Positions 34,753 through 46,946 of a stretch of 64,000 nucleotides of DNA are shown piece after piece. Both the position numbers and the translations under genes were made by a program. Below the pieces are notes generated by a model, which did not search any database, was not told the DNA's origin, and was given only the letters and a program-made list of their open reading frames with translations. How positions within the stretch are numbered: position 1 is the stretch's first letter; every line of letters begins with the position of its first letter. This DNA comes from Tetrastigma voinierianum (lineage: Eukaryota > Streptophyta > Magnoliopsida > Vitales > Vitaceae): positions 248,001-312,000 of the forward strand of contig JAEQBH010000647.1 in assembly GCA_016808115.1 (NCBI GenBank), given 5' to 3'.

Positions 34753-36551
34753 TGTAAAACCCGAGAAAATTCTAATTTTCTGAAAAATGGTAAAATGGTA
34801 ATTTCGGTCAAAATCCAAAATTTTTTTAGATCTCGGATGACGAAATGGACTTCACCGTTGGAATCATCTTGCAAAATCTAGCTACCACGTCAAATTTCGT
34901 CGAATTCTGAGACATTAGGAATTTCACATTTTTCGAGGCACCGGGTGTCGGGTGTCGTGTGACGGCTTGTGAGGTGACAAAAGTCACCTACTATATGTAC
35001 CCATGTAACACATGTTGCATGATTAATGAGATGATGGAGATGAATGACTTAGATTAAGTCATGTGTCAAAAATCAAAACTAAAGGACAAAATAATTAAGC
35101 TTTAAAAAATAAAGTCACGCTACATAAAATAAGACCTTCTTTCCATCGGGGCTGCTGGAAATCGTGCAATGAGGGTGAGAGACTGGTTTTAGAAAGAGAA
35201 ATAGTGATTTATCTATAGATTTCCCTACTTTCTAATCGTCTGCCTTCGCTTGAGCAAGAAGCAAAGTTGTTCTATCGTGGCAAGGGCTACGTTGCAGGCA
35301 TCGATTTTGTGGAGTTCGACAACTCCAAGAGGGATCTTTTTCCTACTTGTTTTATCTCTTGACTAAGAGTCATTTTAATTGACATGATTTTTAAGGCCCT
35401 CGATGGCCAGCTTTGAGAGCCTCCCAAAATCTTAAACCGAGCGAGAAAATCCCTATCAGGTGGCCATGAACAATGCTGCCAGAGCCTAGGGTTTCACTAT
35501 TCATGATACTGCTGTGTGATTTTTTTTGTTGTTTCAGCGATTCAAAATGAATTATTTGATTGCTATTACTCACGTAGCTAATTTTTGGTGTTATTGATTG
35601 TGAATTGAATAATGGAATTATGAATTAATTTTTGTTAATATATACATTCTAAAATATATTAGCATCAATTGTTTTAAATGACATAATGACTCCATATGCA
35701 TCGTACATCTTGGGACATAGCAGTGCATGATACATGAAAGAAAATGAAATAATTGAAAATGGTTGTAAAAGGAATTTCAAGGAAGATTTTTTGAAGAATT
35801 GCCTTGGAGAGTGGTCCAACAGTTCATCTCGGAGGCGGACACGTGATTGTTCTGAAAAATGATCTAGCAATTCACATCGGAGGGTTGTCCAATATATTTA
35901 CCGAAACTCGGTAGTAAGTTTTTGAGAACAAAAACCTTTTGTTTTGAAAACTGTATTTTGCTCGCATTTGGCTTAGGCATGTGTGAGGGAGTCGGTGAGA
36001 ACTCGAGACATGAGATTGGGCATGTAGACATTCAAGTAGGATCATGTATTTGCTTGAGGTGTTTGGCGTGACATGTGCACTTAGCGGAGTAACTCATGAA
36101 AACAATACTACTAGGCATTTAATTCTGCCGAGGGATCAGTTACGGAGGATGACGCTCACTAGAGGTCGCTTTTTAGAAGAAAGCCGGATTGTGACTTTGA
36201 TATTTATTTTGTAAAACATGTATTAGAATGCTAAATTTCGATATATGTTTTGATTAAAAGTAATGTAATAACTCTTGAACCATTGTAATATAGTTGTTGT
36301 ATTTTTATGAGTATTGATGCATGGGCCTAAGTGGCAATTTTACTGCATGTACCCTGGTGTGGTCACAGACAATGTCGATAGGTTGTATCTTAGGTAGAGT
36401 TCCCTGTACAAAAGAGACTCTACCCGATTTTCATTAAATCTTGAGTCTTGGAAAATGGGAATCAATGGAGTGGTGTCAGGTTATCCGACATTCACAAATA
36501 TTCTACAGGTTGACGGGTTGTCAACGTAACCCCGTGAAATGGGGCGTCATA
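34753..36551 (+). repeat. Solo LTR-L copy 1 (1799 bp), TSD ATTTG
   Basis: It starts TGTAAAACCCGAGAAAATTC and ends GGGGCGTCATA; the usual end is GTCACA, with one C to T change. ATTTG flanks it at 34748-34752 and 36552-36556. No internal domain is present, so it is a solo LTR. Confidence 0.85.
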
Positions 36552-37060
36552 ATTTGCTTTCATAAATAAGCCAAAAAAAAAAAAAAACAAACGTCCTCTA
36601 ATCCTTCATCCATTTTGATCTCCTTTTGACAAAAATACAGCCATTATTTTTTTTATATAAAAATAACTATTTCTTTTTAAGAATGTATGTAAATAGATTA
36701 AATGGTTGTCCACATGCCTAGCTTGGGTAGAGTCTTCAAAGTTTAAAAAGATAGTACATTCAGGGAGGGAAGGGGTCCCCGATTCGAGTCATAATATGAA
36801 TAATTTATTATATTGTAACAAAGTTTTTAGTTGTCAACAAAAAGATGAAATGGCTAAAGACACTTTTATCCATAATGAGTCATTCTTAAAAAACATGAAA
36901 ATGGTCAGATTTATAAAATTTGAGGTCTTTTAACCAAATATTTCTAAATTTTTTTATGAGATTTTTTTCTCAATTTTTTTATTTTTCTTAAGAGAAAAAT
37001 ACTTTCATTGATTCAAACCAGCAATACATTGATAGAAACATAAAATCAAAATCGCTAAAA
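36552..37060. other. AT-rich DNA with the right foldback arm
   Basis: It holds the right arm of the inverted repeat (36615-36955). The arm is interrupted at about 36715-36830 by a stretch containing GGTCCCCGATTCGAGTC, a weak B-box-like string. No gene. Confidence 0.5.
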
Positions 37061-37069
37061 ACTCTAAGA

Positions 37070-37520
37070 AATGAAACAACATTCAGGTTAATAACATAAT
37101 GAATCGACTCAAAACCTATACATTTGATAGTTAAACATACGCATTGGAATGGCTAGAAACCCATGATTTTAATAAACGTGTTGAATAAATCAAGTAAGAA
37201 AAACTCCGTTAACAATAGAGACCCATTATGATTTACAAAATATAAAAGGTTTAGAAAAGAATGGAGAAAATCATTTAAAAAATATTACAAGAAAATATTT
37301 AATTATAAAAGGAGGAATCTTAAACATAATACACCACGAGACAAAAGAAATTGCAAATGTTGGAAATATGAAGAATTAGGTTATTATAGTAATGAATGTT
37401 AAAAAGATAAAAAGACATTTATTATATAGGGGGAGAAAATAAGAAAGATGATTTTAAAAGTATATTAAGTTTTGACAGTGAAATGAATAATATTTATAGT
37501 GAGAATAATAATAGTTTCTT
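37070..37520 (+). pseudogene. Caulimovirid coat protein, C-terminal part
   Basis: A basic Lys/Arg-rich stretch (about 37250-37350) precedes a Cys finger at 37352-37399 of the C-x-C-W-x-C-x4-GH-type seen in this family. Here the third Cys reads Tyr (TAT) and the His reads Tyr (TAT), both single transitions. Ser/Asn/Glu-rich acidic codons follow, to about 37535. In-frame stops are numerous upstream. The coat protein packages viral DNA; this remnant cannot. Confidence 0.75.
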
Positions 37521-37649
37521 AGAGAGTTATACAGAATGAACAAGGAAATAATTGAGGATGATATTTATGACCTGGTTATTACAAAAGAAGATCATGAAGG
37601 ATACATTTAAAAACACTTTGATAATAGAAATTACGTAGTAAACTGTGAG

Positions 37650-38345
37650 TCTAAATTTTGATCTCGAAAGCCCTACACGAGAATGATTACTAAGATACCT
37701 AAATAAAAATATATACATAAAAAATATACAAACCATGAATACCAAAAGATAAAAAGAAGTATAACAATTAACAAAATTAAAGGAAACATAAAGCTCAATT
37801 TATTAACAAAAGAAACTATAAATAAAACATTAAGTAAGATAAAAAAAATAAAAAAAAAAAGAGAAAAAAATAAAATATGTATATTTAGAAGGAATACAGA
37901 TAATAATAAAAACATTATTCCCTGAAAATCTAAATACACCAATAATACTAAGTTTACATGATAAAAGATTAATACAAACACATGAAAGTCACCTAAGAAA
38001 TATTCAAGGAAATTTAGCATGTGCAAAATTGATGTTCACATGTTACCCAAATTATAATATTAATCTATGAGATAAAAATTTTAATAATAGTTTAAGTTCA
38101 TATTTCAAATTCTTAAGGAATGATTTTATGAAATAAGACAATAATGTAATGATAATGTATTACAGTGCTTTGTACACACTATTAAACTCAAATTATGAAA
38201 GAATTTATCAACATTAACCATTTATTGAAATTAGTGATGAATGTAGAGAAATTGCTGAAATAATAGAACCTCAAAATTTGGATATAATAGAAATACCAAC
38301 AAATTACATTTTAAGTCTTTAAGATAATATTCTTGAAGAAGATTA
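37650..38345 (+). pseudogene. Probable caulimovirid movement protein remnant
   Basis: Discontinuous plus-strand frames include IQGNLA and FTCYPNYNINL at about 38005-38067 and a downstream LS-YFKFLRNDF stretch. These resemble the core of 30K-type movement proteins, which enlarge plasmodesmata for cell-to-cell spread. The segment 37700-37920 is almost pure A/T with many stops. The position between coat protein and protease fits. Confidence 0.5.
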
Positions 38346-38439
38346 TATACAAAGAATCTATTTACCCATATTTAGGGGAAATTCCTTAATAGGAAATAGT
38401 AACCTAAATGATACAAGGAGAAAAAGTTTCCAAAGAATA

Positions 38440-38835
38440 ATAAGAGAAGAGATGCATTAACCATTCCTAATAATAGGAAATTATTATAATGGAGAAAGAG
38501 AAATTGAGAATTCAAAAATTCTAATAGATACTGGTGCTAGTTACAACCATATCCAAGTTGATAAATGTGAAATGACAGGAAGTATAACAAGCCCATATAT
38601 TTTTAAGAATTATAATGACTAAATTTTATAATGTAATTTTAAGATAGAAATACTCGTAAGATTACAAGGAATAGCATTTTTGGTAGATTGCTACAAAGAT
38701 GATAGAATGCAAGGAAATGGACATTATGATATTCTCTTATGAAATAGTTTCCTAGATAGATTAGATAAATATAGGACTACTAAAGAAGGAATAGAAATAT
38801 ATAATGAAAACATATGTATTTTATTGGAAAGGTAA
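38440..38835 (+). pseudogene. First retropepsin-like module (DTGAS intact)
   Basis: LIDTGAS is encoded at 38521-38541. About 200 bp later a D-I-L-L-stop-N-S-F-L string lies at about 38728-38754, where the Gly codon of the usual second hydrophobic-hydrophobic-Gly motif is a TGA stop. Other stops occur at 38620 and 38629. The frame ends at a TAA codon (38833-38835), three bases before the ATG of the next module. A second protease-like module follows, so this one may be the tail of the coat/movement polyprotein. Confidence 0.6.
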
Positions 38836-38838
38836 AAA

Positions 38839-39490
38839 TGAAAGAAATTACATTCCCTGCTATGGTTTTTATAATCATAAATATCCCATAGACTAAGTTA
38901 TATACATGTAGATTAATAGATATAAGCTTAGAAATAACAATATTTAAAAGCTTTTTATTAAAAGGATGGAAAAACACTAAAATCTTTATAAAAGGTGTAA
39001 TTGAAAATAAAGAAAAGATTACAAAACAAAAAGAAAGTGTAGAATTAATGATCCAGAATAAAATAGTAAAAATAAGAAAAGTTTATCAATATGACAATAT
39101 AGAATGCAATATTATATTAGAAAATGACTTTTTACAACAATTCTCAATATATCAACAAATGATATATACCATAATGTTTAAAACACCTTGTAACCACTAG
39201 ATAAGAGTACCTAGAATATTAAAACCCTTTAGAATAAATTATGACCAAAATGCTAGAAAATGGAGGACATAAAAAATAAATACATCTATTACTTATAAAG
39301 TAATAGTCCATGACACATATGAAAAATTAAAATAAATTTTTGCAATAACCGATTGAAAATATTAGGAAAAGACAAAAATATATTGTAAGTTATGAATGAT
39401 AGATCTTGACAAAATTATTTTAGTAAGACCAATAATATATTCACAAGATGATATAGAAGATTTTAAAATCCAAATTAATGAATTAATACA
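38839..39490 (+). pseudogene. Second retropepsin-like module and connector to RT
   Basis: The frame opens at ATG 38839. RLIDIS at about 38909-38926 sits where a D-T-G triad is expected (two transitions away). NIILENDFL at about 39107-39133 resembles the second conserved block, with Glu for Gly. The frame runs on with a few stops to 39490, where LTR-L copy 2 interrupts it within the RT N-terminus. By position this is the protease that starts the viral pol ORF. Confidence 0.55.
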
Positions 39491-40779
39491 TGTGAAACCC
39501 CGGAAAATCCAAATTCTTGGATGAAGGGTAAAATGGTAATTTCGGTCGAATAACAAAAAATTTTCTAGATCTAGGATAACGAAACAGACTTCACCGTTGG
39601 AATCGTCTCATGAAATCTAGTTACCACGTCGAATTTCGTCGGATTCCGAGATAGTCGAGATTTCACGTTTTTCGAGACGTGGGATGTCGGATGACACATG
39701 ATAGGATTAGGGGATGCCACTTGGCACCCTAAAAGAGTGACACTTGGCAAAGTCATGTGATTCACTTAAAGGGATGGCTCATAATGAGCCACATGGGTGT
39801 GTGATGCAATAAAAGAATTAAGAAATAGAAGAAAAAGGAAGGAAAAATAATGGTCACACAAGTTGACATGAGGAAATGAGGAGGAAATTGCCTCCTTTGA
39901 CCCATACGGTCAATGGCTATCCAAAGGGAGGAGAAAAATCCCAAAAGAAATGATGAGAAAATGAGAAGAAAGAAATGAGGAAGAAAAAAAGAAGAAGAAG
40001 AAAAAAAAAAAGAATTCTTTGGGTAAAAGCAAAAAGGAAAGAAAAGCAAGAAGAAAAAGGAAAAGAAAGAAAAACAAAGAAAGGAGGAAAAAGAGTTCGT
40101 AGGAAATAAAGAAGGAAAAGAAAGAAAGTGAGGGAAACGGCAGTGTGAGCATAAGGGTAAGGGTGGAGAGGAGGAAGGAGAGAGAAAGAAAAGGGAGGAT
40201 TTCCGGTTAGCCGTCGAAGCTCGGCGGTCACAGTACTAAAGTTATTGAACCTGCCTTGTGCGATCAACGTGTGGATACCAAAAAATTAGAGTTTCGACAA
40301 ACTCCATAAGGTAGGGAATTTTCCTACTCGATTTATTTTTAGCCTAAAGGCCATATAATGGTATGGGTTGTTTCAGGGGCCAGATTAGGTCGTGTGATTT
40401 AGTCTCAAGATGATGGGACTAAATGGTGGGAATTTTTTAGACTGTTTTTTGGACAGTCCGGAACCAGGTTTTGAAGGTCGGTATCTGGGCCAGTTTTGGT
40501 TCGGGATTGCTGGAAAATGCATGTTGTACTTTGTTGTGGCCGATTTTCGGACCGTTCATGACGGGTTTTGATTTTGGGAGGTGCTGTCCAATTTTCCCCT
40601 TCGACTCCATGACTATGTTTTGGTCATAACTTGGCCATCACTCACCTAAATTGAATGATTCAAATTTAAGGGTAAACTAGACTTATAGGAGAACATATCT
40701 CCTTGAAATACGTCTATCCAAATTCTGAACCGTTCAGACTCAGAAATTCATCTAAAGTGGAGTAGCACGCTATGGTGTG

Positions 40780-41390
40780 CAGCAGCCCGGGTAGGACACA
40801 ATTGTCATTTTTCTGATTGTTGGCCTCGCCATAACTTCTTTGTCCGAACTCCGATTGGGGTGTTCTTGGACTCTATGGAAAGCCCATTGAGTCATGATTC
40901 CAGCCATGTGCCTATGGAAGGTAGTGGATGCTGGGGCTGGCCGGCTAGGGCTGGTCGGTTAGGGCTGGTCGGTTAGGGCTAGCCGGGTAGGGCTGGCTAC
41001 TCATGTAAGACCTCCAACTTCGGAGGATCATAACGTCTTCGTCTGAACTCTGTTTTTGGTGTACTTAGACTCTATGGAAAGCCCATTGAGTCAAGACTCT
41101 ATCCATATTCCTATGGAGGGAAATTGGTGTCCACAATCTTGCTGAAAGTTGGTGTTTGTACCAAGTGTGCGGATGGGACACAGTGGTCATATTTATGATT
41201 GTGTGCCTCCAACTTCGGAAGACCATATCTTTCGCGTCTGAACTCCGTTTTGGGTGTTCTTGGACTCTATGGAAAGCCCGTGGAGTCAAGATTCTTTCCA
41301 TGTACCTGTGGAAGGCAGTGGGTGATCACAACTATGCTGAAAATCTATGTTTTGCACCAAGTGTGCAGGTTACTTGGTTGTGTCGATGTG
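40780..41390 (+). repeat. ~197-bp tandem repeat inside LTR-L copy 2
   Basis: Three units, marked by TTGGACTCTATGGAAAGCCC near 40865, 41062 and 41258. Each also has a GAACTCCG and a CATAAC/CATATC block. A fainter unit may precede them at about 40600-40780. Confidence 0.8.
40935..40997 (+). repeat. 14-bp minisatellite (GGCTGGTCGGTTAG)
   Basis: Four and a half head-to-tail units with one to four differences, nested in the first ~197-bp unit of LTR-L copy 2. Confidence 0.85.
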
Positions 41391-42861
41391 AATAGCCGGG
41401 TTTTGACATGACCATTCATGGCATGTTGTAGGCTATTGTATTGGGTATGAATTTCTATGAGTTAGCCTAAGGAAGGTTATATTAAATTATTTGTTAAGTC
41501 ATGGATTCATGGATGCTAATATGCTTGATATGATATCTATATATATTGGCATGAAATATATAGAACTTATATGCTTGCAATATATGTTTGCATGGAAATT
41601 GACATGAAGTACGATTGATTATAATGTTTCATGTAGTGTGCATCAGACATGTAACATGAGATTTTGCAGTGACATTAACATTGCATATGCACAGGGACAT
41701 CAGCATATTGGGTGTGTGCATGGGTATGGTCATCCATCATCAATGTTGATGAATGGGTAGTGAGTTCGTACTTTGGATGACGTCCAATAAATGACTCACG
41801 GTTTAAAGCATAAAGTGAAATATAATTAATGTGTGTTGGGCAGAGCAAGAAGGGGACCGTTAACCCTCTCAGGTGAAAAGCTTGGAACATGGGTGTAAGA
41901 AACCCGCGGTGTGATCCGAAAAGTTCTGTAACATGGGTGTAAAAGACCCGTGGTGTGATCCGAAAAGTTCTGTTGCCCAAAGAAGACACACGGTCATGTT
42001 TATCACATAGACTTCGGGTTGTGTGATAGGAGTCGGGATTGACTTGGGATTTGTTACCCATTGGCACTTGCATTGGGTAATGGAGCCAGTGAGGGCTCAA
42101 TACATGGGTAATTGGTAATACCAGTGATGGTTGTCACATTTGGCATATGCATATGTGAGATGAGTCAGTGAATGACTCGGGATATATTACTCAATGACAT
42201 ATTGAGTGATGGAGCAGGTGAGGGCTCGATACATGGGGCATGGTGAGTCAAGTCTCATTCATGGCATGTAGACATTCAGGTAGACATGTGTATGTTGCAC
42301 TTGGATGTGTGTTTAATTGTGCGGACCATTACATGTGCACTTAGGTGGGGAGTAGCCCTTGCAGGAGATTATCAATACTAAGCTTTGCTCACCCCGTCGT
42401 GGGACCACATTTCAGGTGTAGGATAGTTACTAGTGGACGACGCTCCTTAGAGGCCGGGATTGAGAAGAAAGCCGGATTGTGGCTTTGATATATATATTTT
42501 GTAAATATATATCGTTTGTGTTTATTTGTATAAGAGTGATGTAATTTAAACTCTTATGGACTATGGTTTTATAGTCATGTGCTTATACGTTTGAGTATGG
42601 ATAAATGGGCCCTACGTGGCCATATTTACTCGTATGTGGACTTGGTGTGGTCATTGTATAATATTGGGTCATGTTGCCATGTAATTGTACAAGTTGTATT
42701 TTGGATAAAGCTCCCTATACAAAGGAGACTCTGCTCGATTTTCGTTAAATCATGGGTCCCAAAAAAAGGGACACGATGGTGTGGCGTCGGGTTACTCGAC
42801 ATCTACGAGTATCCGCGGGTTGATAGGTTGTCAACGGGACCCCCGAGATAGGGGTGTCACA

Positions 42862-44025
42862 ATACAAATGAATCTAATAAGAGAAAGTAAAAGCCCACAT
42901 AGTAGCTCTGCTTTTATAGTAAGAAAACATAGTGAAATAAAAAGAGGAAAAGCAAGAATGGTGATAAATTATAAGGAGGTTAATAAGAATACTAAATTTG
43001 ACGGATATTATATCCCAAATAAGGGAATTTTAATAAATTTAGCAAAAGGGAAAAACTATTACAGTAAATTTGACTGTAAATCAGGACTTTGGAAAATAAA
43101 AATGGATAATGACATTATACCTATTACAGCGTTTAGCACTCCCAAAGGCCATTACGAATGGATGGTAATGCCTTTTCGATTAAAAAACTCTCCTAAAATT
43201 TTCCCAAGAAAAATTTATAAAATATTCTCTGAATATTCGAATTTTATAATAGTCTATATTGATGATATTTTGAGATGATCATGAAAAACATTTAGATATC
43301 TTTATAACACTATGTAAAACCAATAGTATTATATTATCAGATAAGAAGGTAGATATCAAGAAAAAGGCAATAGAATTTTTAGGAATGATCATAGATACTA
43401 AAGGAATAAAATTACAATCCCACATAATCGAAAAAATAAAAGATTTCTTTGAAGAATTAAGAACTAAAGAAATTATACAAAAAAATTTAGGATGCTTAAA
43501 TTATTCCTCTGGTTTTATTAAAGATTTAGCTAAGGACATGCAGGAATTACATAAATTATTAACAAATAAAAAGCAAACAAGATGGAGTGAAAGACATACA
43601 AAAATAGTTAAAAGACTAAAGGATATATGTTCCAATTTACCAAAACTTAGACTACCCAATGAAAATAACAATTTAATATTACAAATAGATGCTTCAAATA
43701 AGTATTGGGTAGCTATTTTAAAAACAAATTTAGGAGAAATATGTAGATCTGCAAGTGGAACTTTTAATAATAATCAAATTAATTATGATATTAATGAAAA
43801 AGAATTACTTGCAATAATAAAAGGAATTATTAAATTTGATATATTCTTGTTACATAAACCTTTTATAATAGAAACTGATAACACTCAAGTTGTAGGATTC
43901 ATAAGGAATAACACAGGAAAAGGAGTACATGCTAGAAGATTATCTAGATGACAAACTCTTCTTAGTTATTACAATTTCAAGATTGTTAATATAAAAAGAA
44001 TTGATAATTTCAAGATTGAGTAGGA
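42862..44025 (+). pseudogene. Caulimovirid reverse transcriptase / RNase H
   Basis: It copies pregenomic RNA into DNA in intact viruses. The frame from 42868 has the SKFDCKSGLWKIKM block, MVMPFRLKN, and the catalytic Y-I-D-D at 43255-43266. A one-base frameshift at about 43275 follows. The second frame (43385-43951, extendable upstream to ~43280) has FLGMIID and then RNase H with LQIDASN, INEKELLAIIKGI and ETDNTQ. A stop at 43949-43951 and further stops end it near 44020. Similarity is clearly caulimovirid, not Ty3/gypsy. No integrase follows. Confidence 0.9.
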
Positions 44026-45120
44026 ATGTTGAATAACATTCAGGAACTGGGAAGAATCGCTATCGATATGGATGAAAGCATGAATATAATTGCAGAAAAT
44101 TATAACGCTCTTATATCAATTGAAGAAAAAGTAATAAAATTACAAAAAAAATTACAAAAAGATATTAATAACATAAGAACCAAGTCATATATGGCCCAAA
44201 ATCCCCTTGAAAAATGTTTTTAAGAAATTAGAGAAATAATAGTGAGGACAGAAGATGTTTCCTCAGTCTCCTCAGAGACGAAAAACATCAAGAAGGTAGG
44301 CTTGGATATGTCGTCCCATCCTGGAAAAACCCAAACAACAACAATTGTTGATAACATTAGGACATGAGATATATCCTTGTCCAAAGACAAAAATATCTCA
44401 AAAGGTATCCAGGAAATGTCTATCCCTCAAAAGGATGAAAGCCTGAAAAATAATAGTCCCCCAAAGGACAAACTCTTCTCAAAATGAGAAAATATCGACC
44501 ACATCCTCTTTTTTCCTGAAGAAAAAACATAAAAAAATACCCATAAATCTCATTGTCATTTTATCTGATATAGAGAAAGGGTATTTGTCATTTTCAGAAT
44601 TCATTTATAACAACCCCAATGGAAAAGGATATTACCAGACTTCAATTGAATCCATTTATCCCTGAATAATGATAACAAATCAACCAGATCCTATTCTCAT
44701 CCAAAATTCAATAGATTACGGTTTTGTTTACCGAATCTACCTGAGTAAAGATTGCAATGAAATCCCATGTGACACTTTTAAATTTTAGTTGTGTAACTTG
44801 ACACAAAACCAGAACTGTTATGCTAAGTTTTTTAGTATCAGACTTGAATATAATGAAGACAACAAAATAGTCATTAAGGTTTTCCATATGATAACACTTA
44901 ATTCTAATTGGAAAAACCAAGGTCGAATATTGAGCCCAGCAAACCCGAAAATTGGCTAACTAAATAGACAATGGATAAAGACAAAAAGAGCATTAGGAGT
45001 GAAAGCGGTGCTTGAAAGAATGAAAGACTTGAGAAAAAAAAAGTTGTTCAATCCACTATGCTACCAGCAACTGGATGATACTTTTTGGAGATGGAAAAAC
45101 AAGAGGCTATGGGATGAAGC
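44026..45120 (+). pseudogene. Pararetroviral ORF downstream of RT (possible transactivator/inclusion-body protein), first part
   Basis: An ATG at 44026 opens a 65-codon frame rich in Ile/Lys with a predicted coiled-coil-like heptad pattern. It then continues discontinuously with Lys/Ser/Thr-rich and later hydrophobic stretches to 45120, where LTR-L copy 3 interrupts it. By position it corresponds to the transactivator/inclusion-body ORF of caulimovirids. I do not see the conserved core of that family clearly, so the identity rests on location. Confidence 0.4.
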
Positions 45121-46946
45121 TGTAAGACCCCAGAAAATTCTAATTTTCTGAAAAATGATAAAATGGTAATTACCGGTCATCAGAGATTTTTCTAGATCTT
45201 GGATGTGAGAATGGACTTCACCCAGATTGGAATCGTTTGTGAAATCCTAGCCACGTCGAATTTCATCAAATTCTAAGACATTCAAAATTTCACGTTTTTC
45301 AAGGCACCGGGAGTGGTGCAGGACATTTGGCATATTGTGAGTGGCTTAAGAGGTGCCACGTGTCATGTGCAGAATGAGTCAAACGTGAGCTCAAATGGGA
45401 CCCATGGGGGACATGTGGCAACATGTGATTGGGTGAAAATCTATGGTAGATGGATAAGGGGATAAGGTGTATCTGAGAGCGATAGGAGCTTGACACTTGT
45501 AAAGTGAGAGGACACCAACTTGACCCCTATCTTCTCCCACACGGGTTTGGGAGGGAAAAAGAGAAAAAGAGAGAGAAATAGAGAGAAAGAAAGAGCTTTT
45601 AGAGAGAGAAGCTCTACCTTCTCTCTAGATTTCCCGGTGATCGGTCCGTCAAATTATGGCGAAACAAGAGGCAAAGTTGATCCCCACTATAAGAGGTATG
45701 CGTGGGTACCAGTATTGTGGAGTTTCGACAACTCTGGGAGGTAGGGGTTTTCTCCTATTTGTTTTAATCTTTGGCTAAGAACCATTTTAATGGCTAGGGA
45801 TGTTCGGGGGTCGGAATGGTCGTTCATTCGGTTCCAAAAAACTTGGGCTGAGTGGTGAAATCCCTAGAGTGGCTTTGGACAGTCCCGAAACTGACCGTGG
45901 ACTGTATGTGTTGCTTGCGTGTTGATATGTTATTGCCATGATTGAATAACATGTTGTTATGTTTTGTGTGATGCTTTGGGCAGTTCCAAGATGGACTGTC
46001 GGTTTGTTTATTAGCCCATGTGAGTTAATTTTGGGTGTTATTGCTATAAATGAATGACATGTTGCTTTGTGTGAATTTCATTAATATATGCATGCTTGAT
46101 ATATTAACATGAATTATTGTGAAATGGCATATTGCATTTCATATGCACCGGGGTAACTATACTTGATGAGTATGGGTGCATGACATGAAAAACATGGTTG
46201 TCAATGAATTTCATGGGAAGATTTTAAGAATTGCCTTGGAAAATTGTCCTGCTTGATTCATCTCGAGGATGACCCATGACATTTCGGAGGATTATCGACA
46301 ATTCACCTCGGAGGTTGTCGATAAATTTTATTGGAAAATTGGTATTATGTTTTCAAGAACAAAAACCTTTTGTTTTGAAAACAGTGTTTCTCACACTTGG
46401 ATTAGGCATGCGTAAGGGAGTCAATGAGGGCTCGAGAACTGGAAAAGGATGAGTCACATTCTCATCCATAACATGTAGACATTCGAATAGGAATCATGAA
46501 TTCACTTGAATATGTGTGTTTGCCATTGCATGAGCACTTAGGTGGGGAGTAATCCTCGTAAGAGATTATCACTACTGGGCTTTGCTCACCTCGTCGTTGG
46601 ATCCCTCTTTCAGGTACAGGGAATATTCAAGAAGACGACGCTCATTAGAGGCCGCTTTTGAGAAGAAAGCCGACATGTGGCTATGATTATATGTTTCTGT
46701 AAAACATGTATAAAATATTCTGATTGAAACATGTTGTATAAGAGTGTGATTAACTCTTGAAACTATTGTAATATAGTTGGTAATATTTTGATGAGTATGG
46801 ATGTATGGGCTCGACGTGACCATTTTTACTCATGTTTGAGCCTCGGGTAGAGAGACACTCATTTTGTGGCATTGAGACGCTCAATGACTACATGTATTCC
46901 GCGGGTTGATGGGGTTGTCAACGGACCCCCGAGTCGGGGTGTCATA
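45121..46946 (+). repeat. Solo LTR-L copy 3 (1826 bp), TSD GAAGC
   Basis: It starts TGTAAGACCCCAGAAAATTC and ends GGGGTGTCATA, with GAAGC on both sides (45116-45120 and 46947-46951). It is the best-preserved short form and served as reference for the others. It includes AGAGAGAGAAGCTCTACCTT at 45600, GGAGTTTCGACAACTC, and the AAGCCGACATGTGGCT block. Confidence 0.9.

Larger units (their letters stand above)
39491..42861 (+). repeat. Solo LTR-L copy 2 (3371 bp, long form), TSD ATACA
   Basis: It starts TGTGAAACCCCGGAAAATCC and ends GGGGTGTCACA, near-perfect 11-bp inverted termini. ATACA flanks it (39486-39490 and 42862-42866). It is about 1.5 kb longer than the other copies because of tandem repeats between about 40380 and 41420. 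A purine-rich stretch spans 39960-40200. It interrupts the viral RT ORF. Confidence 0.85.

Noticed and set aside
39762..40267. Overlapping Phe/Leu/Ser-rich minus-strand frames that look membrane-like
   Set aside because: They are antisense to the purine-rich stretch of LTR-L copy 2 and are low complexity, with no conservation in other LTR-L copies.
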